Shown here in pieces: positions 1 to 8,030 of a stretch of DNA of 59,570 nt. Each line of letters opens with the position of its first letter. Position 1 is the first letter of the stretch. The position numbers were made by a program, and so were the translations under genes. The notes under the pieces were generated by a model, which saw only the letters and a list, made by a program, of their open reading frames with translations, did not search any database and had not been told where the DNA came from. The DNA is from Minisyncoccota bacterium (lineage in GTDB: Bacteria > Verrucomicrobiota > Verrucomicrobiia > Methylacidiphilales > Verrucolacustridaceae): assembly GCA_030054195.1 (NCBI GenBank), contig JASGCJ010000003.1, forward strand, positions 36,783 through 96,352, written 5' to 3'.

Positions 1-1474
1 CCACATTGTTTTTTGTCTTCTTGAGTCGGCCCAAGAGCAACTCCATCGCCTCCACCGGGGGCAAAGAAGACAAGGCCCTTCTCAAAATATGAATCCGAGG
101 CATCTCGTCCGCGTGATACAGAAGCTCCTCTTTTCGAGTCCCAGACTTGGGAATGTTTATCGCGGGATAGATGCGCTTGTCCACGAGAGCGCGATCCAGG
201 TGGATCTCCATATTTCCGGTGCCCTTAAACTCTTCAAAGATCACCTCATCCATTTTGCTGCCCGTATCAACCAGAGCGGTGGCAATAATCGTCAGACTTC
301 CACGCTCCTCCAAATTTCGGGCTGCACCGAAAAATCTCTTAGGTTTATGCAGTGCGTTAGCATCCACACCTCCGGAAAGAATCTTTCCGCTATGGGGCTG
401 CACCGTGTTGTAGGCTCGCGCCAAACGCGTGATGCTATCCAATAGGATCACAACATCTGTGCCCTGCTCAGCCAATCGCTTTGCCCGCTCAATCACCATT
501 TCCGCAATGTGTACGTGTCGATCGGGTGGCTCATCAAAGGTCGAACTAATCACCTCGCCTTGGACGGATCTTGCCATATCCGTAACCTCCTCAGGCCGCT
601 CATCAATCAAAAGCACGATCAGATGCGCCTTGGGATTATTGGCTGTGATGGCATTGGCAATTTTTTGCATCAAAACCGTCTTTCCTGTCCTCGGAGGCGC
701 AACGATCAAACCCCGCTGACCGAAACCAATCGGGCAGATCAGATCAAAAGCCCTCATGGCCATATCTTTTAGACTTTCACTTTCCAGGATCAGTCGCCGA
801 TTGGGAAAGAGAGGTGTTAAATTATCAAAATGAATCGGGGGCTTTCGCTTGTTTACATCTTCCCCGCTCACCGTATCCACCGTCGCTAACGAAAAGTAGT
901 GCTCCTTCTGTCTGGGGGAACGAATTTCTCCGCCCACACGATCTCCCCGACGCAACCCGTACTTACGGATCAAAGCAGGATTCACATAAATATCCTCTCG
1001 CGTCGCCAAATAGTTATTAGCCTGTAGACGCAGGAATCCGTACTGGTCGGGCAATATTTCCAAGATTCCCTCGCCTGCTACACGACCATTGTCCATCGCG
1101 TGCCGATGTAGAATTTCAAAAATCAACTCGTACTTCAGCATCCCTCCGGGATTTTCCACCCCCACTTCACTCGCCTTATCCAACAACTCCTGAAAAGGTA
1201 TCTTCTGCAAGTCATCTAAACGCAACAGAGGCCCAGTCGGCCGTGGCTCTTCCGCCGCCGGCGCATCTCCGGCACCATCCTGATTCCCCCCATCTGGCCC
1301 CCGGCGATAGTTGTCATAATCCCCCCGGCCATATCCACGTCCCCCACCAAACCCACGCCCTCCACGACCTCCCCTTCGCTGAAATCGACGTGGCCCATAA
1401 TCGTTCCTTTGGCCGTATTCGCCCTGTTGCCTGCCGTAATCTTGGTTTCCCTGATCTTGTCCGTCACCGTTCAT
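1..1474 (-). CDS. rho: Transcription termination factor Rho (3' end cut by window edge)
   Basis: Rho is the hexameric RNA-dependent ATPase that ends transcription at factor-dependent terminators. Reading the minus strand from the ATG at 1474 gives 491 codons with no stop before the edge. Only about the last 15 residues of the usual C terminus seem to be missing. The N terminus is a Gly/Arg/Asp/Asn-rich low-complexity segment (about residues 10-60, with [13 protein letters not shown]), then the Rho N-terminal and cold-shock RNA-binding domains, then the ATPase core. The core shows the P-loop APPRTGKT, the segment [11 protein letters not shown] and the Q-loop region [25 protein letters not shown] stretch lies just upstream of the start. 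coaE ends 53 nt upstream on the same strand, so the two are probably co-transcribed. Identification is secure; the Arg/Gly-rich insertion is discussed in the findings. Confidence 0.97.
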   Translation of the reverse strand, partial: MNGDGQDQGNQDYGRQQGEYGQRNDYGPRRFQRRGGRGGRGFGGGRGYGRGDYDNYRRGPDGGNQDGAGDAPAAEEPRPTGPLLRLDDLQKIPFQELLDKASEVGVENPGGMLKYELIFEILHRHAMDNGRVAGEGILEILPDQYGFLRLQANNYLATREDIYVNPALIRKYGLRRGDRVGGEIRSPRQKEHYFSLATVDTVSGEDVNKRKPPIHFDNLTPLFPNRRLILESESLKDMAMRAFDLICPIGFGQRGLIVAPPRTGKTVLMQKIANAITANNPKAHLIVLLIDERPEEVTDMARSVQGEVISSTFDEPPDRHVHIAEMVIERAKRLAEQGTDVVILLDSITRLARAYNTVQPHSGKILSGGVDANALHKPKRFFGAARNLEERGSLTIIATALVDTGSKMDEVIFEEFKGTGNMEIHLDRALVDKRIYPAINIPKSGTRKEELLYHADEMPRIHILRRALSSLPPVEAMELLLGRLKKTKNNV

Positions 1475-1527
1475 AATTTTGCTTTCCTGCTCCGCTGATC
1501 CATCGACCGCCCACCTGCCCCCTCGGG

Positions 1528-2157
1528 TCAGGCCAAGCAATCCACCTGGTCGCGTAGCAACTCCAAACTTCCTTCATTCCAAATGACTTGGTCGCATGCT
1601 TGGGCTTTTTTCTCAATCGCCCACTGCCTTCCCATCCAAAAGTCTGCTGCCTCGGGCGTCAGACCCCGCTCGACCAACCGTTGCCGGGAAACCGATTCTC
1701 GGCAACCGATCGCTACTTTTCCATCGAAGGACTCCTCAGCCCCAACTTCCAAAAGGAGGGGGATGATCACCGCCACCGAACGGTGGGGTTGGAGGCGCAA
1801 GCTTTCGCTAACTTCAGATTTCCAAGTTTGTCGAACAAGAGGATGGATCAGGTGGTTGACGGTGGCGGTAAGGGAGGGATCTCGCATCATCGTCGCGGCC
1901 AACAACCCGCGGTCCAAGTTCTTCGAGGAATCTAGAATCGTTTCCCCCAGCGCGTCAACCAGTTTTCGGTACCCGTCTGCCCCCTTCTCATAGAGCCGAT
2001 GCACAATCTCATCTGCCTCAATCACCTTCCACCCCTTGCCCTCAAGCATCTTTCCGACCGTACTCTTTCCCGCCGCCATCGCCCCCGTAACCCCCAAAAT
2101 CCGACTATGGCCGAGCTTGGCTACGCCTCCGTCTAGGGTTACCTTATCTTGTCTCAT
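1528..2157 (-). CDS. coaE: Dephospho-CoA kinase
   Basis: This enzyme performs the last step of coenzyme A synthesis, ATP-dependent phosphorylation of dephospho-CoA. It is 209 residues from the ATG at 2157, the usual family size. The P-loop [11 protein letters not shown] lies at about residues 23-33, followed by [15 protein letters not shown], the family's Asp-containing segment after the first helix. The family normally begins only a few residues before the P-loop, so translation might start later, for example at the TTG at 2097. Reading further upstream to 2238 would run across tRNA-His and is not credible. It lies directly upstream of rho. The other CoA gene in the window, coaD, is about 14 kb away. 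Confidence 0.93.
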   Translation of the reverse strand: MRQDKVTLDGGVAKLGHSRILGVTGAMAAGKSTVGKMLEGKGWKVIEADEIVHRLYEKGADGYRKLVDALGETILDSSKNLDRGLLAATMMRDPSLTATVNHLIHPLVRQTWKSEVSESLRLQPHRSVAVIIPLLLEVGAEESFDGKVAIGCRESVSRQRLVERGLTPEAADFWMGRQWAIEKKAQACDQVIWNEGSLELLRDQVDCLA

Positions 2158-2161
2158 CGAT

Positions 2162-2235
2162 GGCGGCCGTAGTTCAGTTGGTAGAACTCCAGATTGTGAT
2201 TCTGGCTGTCGCGGGTTCGAGTCCCGTCGGTCGCC
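2162..2235 (+). tRNA. tRNA-His (anticodon GTG)
   Basis: A full cloverleaf can be folded. The acceptor GCGGCCG (2163-2169) pairs with CGGTCGC (2228-2234). The anticodon stem CCAGA/TCTGG encloses the loop TTGTGAT with anticodon GTG. The T arm is GCGGG-TTCGAGT-CCCGT. The extra 5' G at 2162 pairs with C at 2235, which is the G-1:C73 identity pair of tRNA-His. CCA is not encoded, because the sequence continues CACC. The gene lies head to head with coaE, leaving only a few bases between them. Confidence 0.96.
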
Positions 2236-2260
2236 CACCTATTTTCGCACTTCTCTGTCT

Positions 2261-3334
2261 TCATAACTTTCGTTTCTCCTCCCCATCCAGTAGAGCAGGG
2301 CCCCAACGAGCATCAGGCACGTTTAACTCGTACCAGTCCAAAAGCTGATCCGCCCTCCTTCGCATCTCTCGCCAACGTTGCACTGCTTGATCCGCATCTT
2401 GCCAGGCCTTTTCTTGCACCTGCTTCTGCTCCTCACTCGAACCCGCCTCCACCGCTTGCCGATACCGGAAAATTGCGGGCCGCAGGAATGGATCTGCTGT
2501 CGCCTCCAGCCGAATCAGCTCCATCGATAAAGAGTCCGGCTTAGTCCCGCCTGGCACTACAGACTTCGCTGCCTCTTGAGCCAACTTTCGAAGGCGCTTT
2601 TGTGTCTCCTCTGGAGGCTGTGGCAAAGCCCCCGTCCGCAAATCCGGCTCTGCCAAACTTCTGCGCCATGCCCCATCCTCCTCTTTGCTATCCGACCAGA
2701 ACTTTCCAGGACATCCCACCGCCACCCACTCCTGAAACTTGACTCGGTGCGGAGCCGAAGTTGCTCGCGCAAATAATCTCGCCGCCAACAACCTCCGCAC
2801 CATACGCGTGAGCTTATCCTCTGCCAGCCAACCCATTTCCACCCAAGACTGAATTCGACTTAAACCCGCCTCCTCACCCCCGCTTACCCGCTCGGCCACC
2901 CTTCCCAACATCTCCTCATCCTCCAAAGATGTTCGACCCACACACCCCTCCGCCACCCACCGAATCGACCCCGCTCCGTCCCTCCGCCCCGCAACGCCGC
3001 GAATCCGGGCCTGAATAACCTCAACCACCCACGCAGCCGCGAAATCTTCCGACTTTGGATCCCCTTCAATCAAACCCTGCCCCCCCCGCACCCCCCTTGT
3101 TCCCTCCACCAATTTGCCCTGAAGTTTCAACGGGGGTTGCAATCGGGAAGAGGTCAATTCATCAAAAAGATCCACCGCGGCTACAGATGCGCGAGCCACT
3201 TTCAAAGCCTCTGCACGGTCATTTCCCTCAACCGAGATTTTTAAACTTTTGCCCTCTGCCCGCTCGATCCCCCCTTGAGCCTTTTCTGAAAAAAGAAAGA
3301 GGCCTACGCAAAAAATCAGCCACCACGGGCTCAC
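2261..3334 (-). CDS. Exported protein of unknown function
   Basis: I do not recognise a family. The 357-residue protein starts at a GTG whose bases overlap the stop of the upstream zinc-ribbon gene (GTGA). Residues 1-21 look like a signal peptide (WWLIFCVGLFLF, then Ala-Gln-Gly). The rest is helix-prone and rich in Arg, Glu and Trp. The last third (about residues 240-350) has a strong Glu/Lys/Gln/Arg character with possible coiled coil, as in AVQRWREMRRRADQLLDWYE. No catalytic motif is evident. As the last gene of the ketosynthase/ACP/FmdB operon it may serve the same envelope-related process, which is inferred from position only. Gene reality is supported by the tight overlap and a continuous frame. 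Confidence 0.7.
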   Translation of the reverse strand: MSPWWLIFCVGLFLFSEKAQGGIERAEGKSLKISVEGNDRAEALKVARASVAAVDLFDELTSSRLQPPLKLQGKLVEGTRGVRGGQGLIEGDPKSEDFAAAWVVEVIQARIRGVAGRRDGAGSIRWVAEGCVGRTSLEDEEMLGRVAERVSGGEEAGLSRIQSWVEMGWLAEDKLTRMVRRLLAARLFARATSAPHRVKFQEWVAVGCPGKFWSDSKEEDGAWRRSLAEPDLRTGALPQPPEETQKRLRKLAQEAAKSVVPGGTKPDSLSMELIRLEATADPFLRPAIFRYRQAVEAGSSEEQKQVQEKAWQDADQAVQRWREMRRRADQLLDWYELNVPDARWGPALLDGEEKRKL

Positions 3335-3660
3335 GTACTTTTCCCGGATTTCCCCTCTCCACCCTTCGCCGTTCCACCCCCATCTCCAGATTTTTTCTTT
3401 TCCGAACTTTTCTCTCCACCACTTGTGGCCTCCTTCGCCGCCTTCTTGTACCCCGCACTTCGATAGTCGGTGATGTAAAACCCACTCCCCTTAAACAAAA
3501 AGCCGGCCCCCGTCCCCATCTGCTTTTCGATCTTACCCTTTCCCCAAACTTTTTTCGGGCACTTGTCTTTGGGACAGATCTTGAGTGGCGCATCGTTCAT
3601 CGAATGAAAGATGTCCAAGTGCGCTTTGCACTTTTTACAAACGTACTCGTAGGTCGGCAT
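3331..3660 (-). CDS. FmdB-family zinc-ribbon protein
   Basis: The 109-residue protein starts MPTYEYVCKKC, the family's hallmark. Four cysteines (C8, C11, C29, C34) can bind one zinc ion. The second pair is spaced C-x4-C instead of the usual C-x2-C. After GSGFYITDYRSAGYKK comes a low-complexity Lys/Ser/Gly tail of about 40 residues, also typical of the family (the CxxC_CxxC_SSSS pattern). The function is unsettled; such proteins are often described as putative regulators. Its stop overlaps the start of the exported protein downstream, and the ketosynthase gene ends 46 nt upstream. Confidence 0.9.
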   Translation of the reverse strand: MPTYEYVCKKCKAHLDIFHSMNDAPLKICPKDKCPKKVWGKGKIEKQMGTGAGFLFKGSGFYITDYRSAGYKKAAKEATSGGEKSSEKKKSGDGGGTAKGGEGKSGKST

Positions 3661-3706
3661 CGTTCACTACTTTATCTCTCTTCCACTATTTTTCCAGTCG
3701 CAAAGA

Positions 3707-4834
3707 TCAATCCCTCGAAAACAGCAGGCACCCGTTCTGTCCGCCAAATCCAAATGAAGGTTTCATCACAACCTGCATTCCTGACTCTCCCCTTCCCCGC
3801 ACAACTCGCACCAAACATTCCGGATCTTCCCGCCAATCCTGCCCCAGCGTCGAAGGCAACACATCCGCCAAAATCGATTCCACCGCCAAAACCGACTCCA
3901 CCGCCCCGCATGCCATCGACAAGTGCCCAATTCTGCTTTTTGGGGATGTCACCCAAGGCCCTCTCTCTCCAAACACCTCCCGCAACATTTTGGCCTCTGC
4001 CCGATCATTCGCCACAGTCCCCGTACCATGAGCCACCACTCCATTCACCTCCTCCACCCCTACTCCTCCATCCTCCAAACACTTCCGTACGCACGCCACT
4101 GCCTCGGCTGCGTCCTCCCTCGGATCGGTTGCCCTCCACGCATCACAACCCACCGCCGCGCCGCGCACCTCAGCCAAAATATTGGCTCCCCGAGCCCTTG
4201 CTTTCTCTCTCTCCTCTAACACAAGAAATCCCGCTCCCTCCCCCACCACAAATCCTGATCGCCCCAAACCGAAAGGCTGACAAGCCTCCTCCGGCTTTTC
4301 CCGAAATCCCCGCGCCAACGCTCCCAACCTGTCGTACCCCAACAATCCCCCTGGATGCGCCCTTCCATCTGCTCCCCCCGCCACCATCTCATCCACTTCT
4401 CCTTCACGAATCATCCAAAACGCCTCCGCAATCGCCTGAGTCGACGCCGCACACGCCGCCAAACTTTCTACTCTCTCTCCCTCTAAACTCACTTCCTGAG
4501 CCAAAATCTCCAACGGATCTTGTCCCTCCCCCTTCTCCCCAGGCCCCGGCCACCCGATTGCCCCGGCTAATCCCGCCCCGCGCCCTACTCCGCTCATCTC
4601 CATCGCCTCCCGCAAAGCCAATCTCGCCCAACGCAAACTTCTCCACCCATCCCTCTTCTCTGACCCCTCCTCCACAATCTGTGCGGCCACTTGGACAGGC
4701 GCCTTCTCCCACCCCTCCCATTCCACTGCGCGCACAGCCGATCGGCCTCCCACCACACCCTCCCAAAAAACTTTTCTCCCCACCCCATACCCCGTCACCG
4801 CTCCCACCCCAGTGATGACCACACGCCGGCTCAC
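3707..4834 (-). CDS. Beta-ketoacyl-ACP synthase, KAS I/II type (second copy)
   Basis: This is a condensing enzyme of 375 residues, about 40 shorter than the FabF at 12.7 kb. The N terminus RRVVITGVGAVTGYG is typical. The active-site Cys is C128 in SLAACAASTQA. The two His residues are in VVAHGTGT and in SRIGHLSMACGAV, and the C-terminal motif is FGFGGQNGCLL. All three catalytic residues are kept, so it should be active. The shortness comes from gaps in the first 130 residues. The stop codon of the upstream ACP gene overlaps its start by 4 nt, so it probably acts on that dedicated carrier. It is clearly divergent from the housekeeping FabF. Similar solitary ketosynthases occur in aryl-polyene, polyketide and unusual-lipid loci. 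Confidence 0.9.
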   Translation of the reverse strand: MSRRVVITGVGAVTGYGVGRKVFWEGVVGGRSAVRAVEWEGWEKAPVQVAAQIVEEGSEKRDGWRSLRWARLALREAMEMSGVGRGAGLAGAIGWPGPGEKGEGQDPLEILAQEVSLEGERVESLAACAASTQAIAEAFWMIREGEVDEMVAGGADGRAHPGGLLGYDRLGALARGFREKPEEACQPFGLGRSGFVVGEGAGFLVLEEREKARARGANILAEVRGAAVGCDAWRATDPREDAAEAVACVRKCLEDGGVGVEEVNGVVAHGTGTVANDRAEAKMLREVFGERGPWVTSPKSRIGHLSMACGAVESVLAVESILADVLPSTLGQDWREDPECLVRVVRGRGESGMQVVMKPSFGFGGQNGCLLFSRD

Positions 4835-5088
4835 TTTTTCCCCTCCAACATCACCCTCAACCGCTCCGCCAACTCCGCGACCGTGGGATCAGGTTGGGCA
4901 AAAAGAATTTTGTCCTCCAACGCTTTTCCGAGCGCCTCCTCCAAGCGAAACGTCAGATCGATCCGATCGATACTCTCGGCTCCTAAGTCTGCTCCCAGCT
5001 TGTGCTCATCGAGTACAGCATCTTTTTTTCGTAACGTCTCTCTCACCGCCTGTCTCACCAACTCTTTCAATTCGTCCGACGCTCTCAT
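4831..5088 (-). CDS. Acyl carrier protein (dedicated, divergent)
   Basis: This 85-residue acyl carrier protein starts at the ATG at 5088, whose bases overlap the stop of the upstream gene. An in-frame upstream start at 5157 would add a non-ACP-like stretch overlapping that gene and is less likely. The phosphopantetheine attachment Ser is S39 in DLGAESIDRIDL, so the usual DSL reads ESI here. Helices on both sides match the ACP fold (SDELKELVRQAVRE before, LEEALGKALED after). It is much more divergent than the acpP at 12.36 kb. Its position between a ketosynthase-like protein and a full ketosynthase implies that it carries the intermediates of that small pathway. Confidence 0.88.
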   Translation of the reverse strand: MRASDELKELVRQAVRETLRKKDAVLDEHKLGADLGAESIDRIDLTFRLEEALGKALEDKILFAQPDPTVAELAERLRVMLEGKK

Positions 5089-5663
5089 TTCTCTCCCTCC
5101 CATCCCCACACTTCCGCTTTGGCTCCCGTGCTCGTCAAACGAACGGACACCACCCACTTCACACCCCGCTTACCCCATCGCTGAATTCTCTTCTCCACAT
5201 CCCCTTCTACTCCATCCCTCTCTCGTAAAGTTTCAACAGGCCCCCGCGCCCCAATTTCCACCGCCAGCTGGGCTACAGGCAGGTTGGGCAAAACCTCCAA
5301 CAACCAGAGCGGAGACTTGTCTCTCCACTTTTCTACAACTTCCCTCACGGAAGTTCCCTCCAACCAACCCGGCCACTCTCCACCCCGCCCCACCCCAATA
5401 ATTCCCACCCCTCTTCCATTCACCTCTTCCACCCCACTCGCCTTCCATGCCCGTAAACCCGCCCGCACCATCGCACTCCCCCTCTCTCCCAACCACCTGC
5501 CCGCTTTTGCCCCCACCCACGGATCACCCGCCTCCTCCCCCAATCTCCATTCTGCTCGCGCGACAATCCTAAGCTTGCCCGCCGTGGCCTGAAGAGTATA
5601 CTTTCCCTCTTGTGTCTTCCCACCCGAAGCATTTCGGGGGACATGAGAACCAACCCCTAACAC
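5085..5663 (-). CDS. Ketosynthase N-terminal-like protein (half-size, probably non-catalytic)
   Basis: This 192-residue protein starts at a GTG (5663). Two stretches recall the N-terminal half of ketosynthases: KLRIVARAEWRLGEE near the start, and SPLWLLEVLPNLPVAQLAVE with IGARGP at about residues 115-140. The latter matches the conserved segment just before the active-site Cys in aryl-polyene-type ketosynthases. No active-site Cys, no catalytic His residues and no C-terminal half follow. It therefore resembles the small stand-alone ketosynthase N-terminal-domain proteins (Ketoacyl-synt_2 type) found in some polyene or lipid clusters. It may pair with the ketosynthase at 3707-4834 as a chain-length-factor-like partner. 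That role is inference, but the 4-nt overlap with the ACP gene shows tight coupling. Confidence 0.62.
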   Translation of the reverse strand: MLGVGSHVPRNASGGKTQEGKYTLQATAGKLRIVARAEWRLGEEAGDPWVGAKAGRWLGERGSAMVRAGLRAWKASGVEEVNGRGVGIIGVGRGGEWPGWLEGTSVREVVEKWRDKSPLWLLEVLPNLPVAQLAVEIGARGPVETLRERDGVEGDVEKRIQRWGKRGVKWVVSVRLTSTGAKAEVWGWEGEK

Positions 5664-5743
5664 GGAACACTAGCGGTTCTCAGACCGCCCTCAAATTGGG
5701 GCTTCTTCATACGCCCCCACTCTAACCCAAGAAAATCAACCAT

Positions 5744-7429
5744 ATGACCAATTTCGAAACTCTTTTATCCCAATCAATGCAGAACTTTAAGGAAGGCACG
5801 ATTGTCAAAGGCCGCATTATCGAGCGCCGCCCCCGTGAAGTCATGGTCGACATCGGCTACAAATCCGAAGGCGCCATCGACCTCAATGAGTTCAGCTCCG
5901 CGGACGATCTTGCCATTGGCCAAGAGATCGAAGTCCTTCTCGAACGCCTCGAAAACGAAGACGGTCAGGTTATCCTTTCCCGCCAAAAAGCGGCTCACAA
6001 ACAAAATTGGGATAAAATCCTCAAACTCAGCGAAGCAGGCAAAACAGTCCAAGGCCTCGTCAGAGGCATTGTCAAAGGTGGCCTCATGGTGGATGTCGGA
6101 GTTGAAGCCTTCCTTCCCTCTTCACAAATCGACATCAACCCCCCAAAAAATCTACGCGAATTCCTCGGCCAGACGCTCGAATGCCGAATCGTCAAGCTGA
6201 ACGAAGACCGCAAGAACGTCGTTCTCTCCCGTCGCGAACTCATCGAAGAAGAGCGCAACGAAAAACGCTCCAAACTCCTCTCCCACCTCGACAAAGGAGC
6301 CAAAGTCAAAGGCCGCGTCAAAAATCTCACCGAATTTGGCGCGTTCGTGGATCTGGATGGTCTGGACGGCCTCCTCCACGTCACCGATATGACATGGGGT
6401 CGGCTAGGTCACCCCTCGGAAATGCTTCAAACAGGCCAGGAAATTGAAGTGATCGTTCTCGAGATCGATAAGGAACGCCTCCGCGTTTCCCTTGGCATGA
6501 AACAGATGTCGGAAAATCCATGGGACAAGATTGCCGAGAAATACCCAGTCAATCTCAAGGTCCGCGGAAAAATCACCAGCCTCGTTCCCTACGGCGCCTT
6601 CATCCAACTCGAACCCGGAGTGGAAGGTCTCGTTCACGTCTCCGAGCTCTCTTGGACACGCCGGATCAACCGACCCAGCGATGTCTTGCAGGACGGTCAA
6701 GAGATCGACGCAATCGTGATCAGCGTCAGCAAAGAGGAGCAGAAACTCTCCCTCTCCGTGCGTCACCTCGAAGCCAATCCTTGGGAAGAGATCCACCTGC
6801 GGTATCCCGTGGGTCGCCCTGTGAAGGGAATCGTCCGAAACACCACAGCCTACGGCGCCTTTGTGGAGCTTGAGGAAGGCATCGACGGAATGATCCACGT
6901 CTCCGATATGTCGTGGACCCGCAAGCCTGCTCACGCTTCCGAACTCCTCAAAAAAGGAGACAGCGTTGAAGCGCAGGTCCTCGGAATCGACAAGGCGAAT
7001 CAACGTATCTCTCTCGGCTTGAAACAACTCGCCGAAGATCCGTGGAAACAGGTCGAAACCCGATTCAAGATCGGACAGATGGTCAAAGGCACAGTCAGCA
7101 AGGTCGCCAGCTTTGGGGCTTTCATCCAACTCGAGGGCGAGTTGGACGGCTTGGTTCACATCTCCCAAATCTCCGAAGAACGCGTTGCAAAGGTCAAAGA
7201 TGTTCTCAAGCCCGGCCAAGAGATCGAAGCCCGCGTTATTCGCCTCAACAAAGCGGAGCGTCGCATCGGTCTGTCGATCAAAGCAGCGGCTTACTCAGAC
7301 GAGGCCTTCGAAAAAGAGCGCAACGTTCTGGAAGACACCTCTAAGTCCACGGACTTCTTGGGCGGCATGGAAGCTGCCTTCGAAAAAGCCGAGGAAGAGT
7401 ACCGACCAGGCGAGGGCTCGAAGAGCTAA
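5744..7429 (+). CDS. rpsA: 30S ribosomal protein bS1
   Basis: bS1 binds mRNA on the 30S subunit and helps load messages with weak Shine-Dalgarno sequences, which fits the many genes here that lack one. The 561 residues contain six S1 (OB-fold) repeats, at about 15-85, 100-167, 186-255, 270-341, 357-428 and 444-514. Repeats 3-6 show the pattern G-x-V-x-x-x-x-x-F/Y-G-A-F-V/I (GRVKNLTEFGAFVDL, GKITSLVPYGAFIQL, GIVRNTTAYGAFVEL, GTVSKVASFGAFIQL). The C-terminal tail is acidic and charged. frr follows after 26 nt. The region upstream holds a small hairpin but no clear SD. Confidence 0.97.
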   Translation: MTNFETLLSQSMQNFKEGTIVKGRIIERRPREVMVDIGYKSEGAIDLNEFSSADDLAIGQEIEVLLERLENEDGQVILSRQKAAHKQNWDKILKLSEAGKTVQGLVRGIVKGGLMVDVGVEAFLPSSQIDINPPKNLREFLGQTLECRIVKLNEDRKNVVLSRRELIEEERNEKRSKLLSHLDKGAKVKGRVKNLTEFGAFVDLDGLDGLLHVTDMTWGRLGHPSEMLQTGQEIEVIVLEIDKERLRVSLGMKQMSENPWDKIAEKYPVNLKVRGKITSLVPYGAFIQLEPGVEGLVHVSELSWTRRINRPSDVLQDGQEIDAIVISVSKEEQKLSLSVRHLEANPWEEIHLRYPVGRPVKGIVRNTTAYGAFVELEEGIDGMIHVSDMSWTRKPAHASELLKKGDSVEAQVLGIDKANQRISLGLKQLAEDPWKQVETRFKIGQMVKGTVSKVASFGAFIQLEGELDGLVHISQISEERVAKVKDVLKPGQEIEARVIRLNKAERRIGLSIKAAAYSDEAFEKERNVLEDTSKSTDFLGGMEAAFEKAEEEYRPGEGSKS

Positions 7430-7455
7430 CCCTCTAGCTGGGCCACTCCCCCTTT

Positions 7456-8016
7456 ATGGCCTCCGACGACATCCTTCTCGAAACCGAGGAGAAAATGGAA
7501 AAAACCCTCCGTAAGGTGGAGGAGGATTTCCAAGGCGTCCGCACGGGCAAAGCTTCTGCCGCTCTTGTCGAGAATCTCAGGGTCGAAGCCTACGGCTCCA
7601 CCATGCGACTCAAAGAGTTGGCTGGAATCACCGCCCCTGAACCTCGCTTGTTGGTCGTTCAACCATGGGATGCCACCACCGTTGATCCTGTTCGAAAAGC
7701 GCTCGAAGAATCCCAACTCGGGATTACCCCGCAGGTAGACGGTAAAATCATCCGTCTGCCGATCCCCCAACTTTCAGAGGAGCGCCGCCGCGACCTGATT
7801 AAACTAATCGGAAAACTTGCTGAGGACGGCCGAGTCGCCCTCCGCCATGAGCGCCGGCACGGCCTTGAAGCCCTGAAAAAAGAGCAGAAGGACGGAAAGA
7901 TCACCGAAGACGAGCTAAGCCTCGGCGAAAAAGAAGTTCAGAAGCTCACCGACCAGTACACTGGAAAGATCGAAGCTCTCGTCACGAGCAAGGAAGCCGA
8001 ACTGCTGAAAGTCTGA
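7456..8016 (+). CDS. frr: Ribosome recycling factor
   Basis: RRF splits the post-termination ribosome together with EF-G. The 186-residue length is standard. Recognisable pieces are the start of the three-helix bundle (KMEKTLRKVEEDFQGVRTGKAS), the hinge region before domain II, then PQVDGKIIRLPIPQLSEERR and the C-terminal helix KEVQKLTDQYTGKIEALVTSKE. It lies 26 nt after rpsA and is probably in the same transcript. The next gene is convergent and ends 14 nt away. Confidence 0.97.
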   Translation: MASDDILLETEEKMEKTLRKVEEDFQGVRTGKASAALVENLRVEAYGSTMRLKELAGITAPEPRLLVVQPWDATTVDPVRKALEESQLGITPQVDGKIIRLPIPQLSEERRRDLIKLIGKLAEDGRVALRHERRHGLEALKKEQKDGKITEDELSLGEKEVQKLTDQYTGKIEALVTSKEAELLKV

Positions 8017-8030
8017 CCAGGCAAAAAGCC

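Noticed and set aside
2158-2238. Extension of coaE by 27 residues
   Set aside because: It would translate across tRNA-His, and the family starts near the P-loop.
3055-4815. Long Pro/Ser-rich open frame of 586 codons on the plus strand
   Set aside because: It is the mirror of the ketosynthase and neighbouring minus-strand genes; composition follows from GC-rich codons, with no homology.
6404-7219. 271-codon open frame on the minus strand inside rpsA
   Set aside because: Shadow of the S1 repeats; no recognisable protein.
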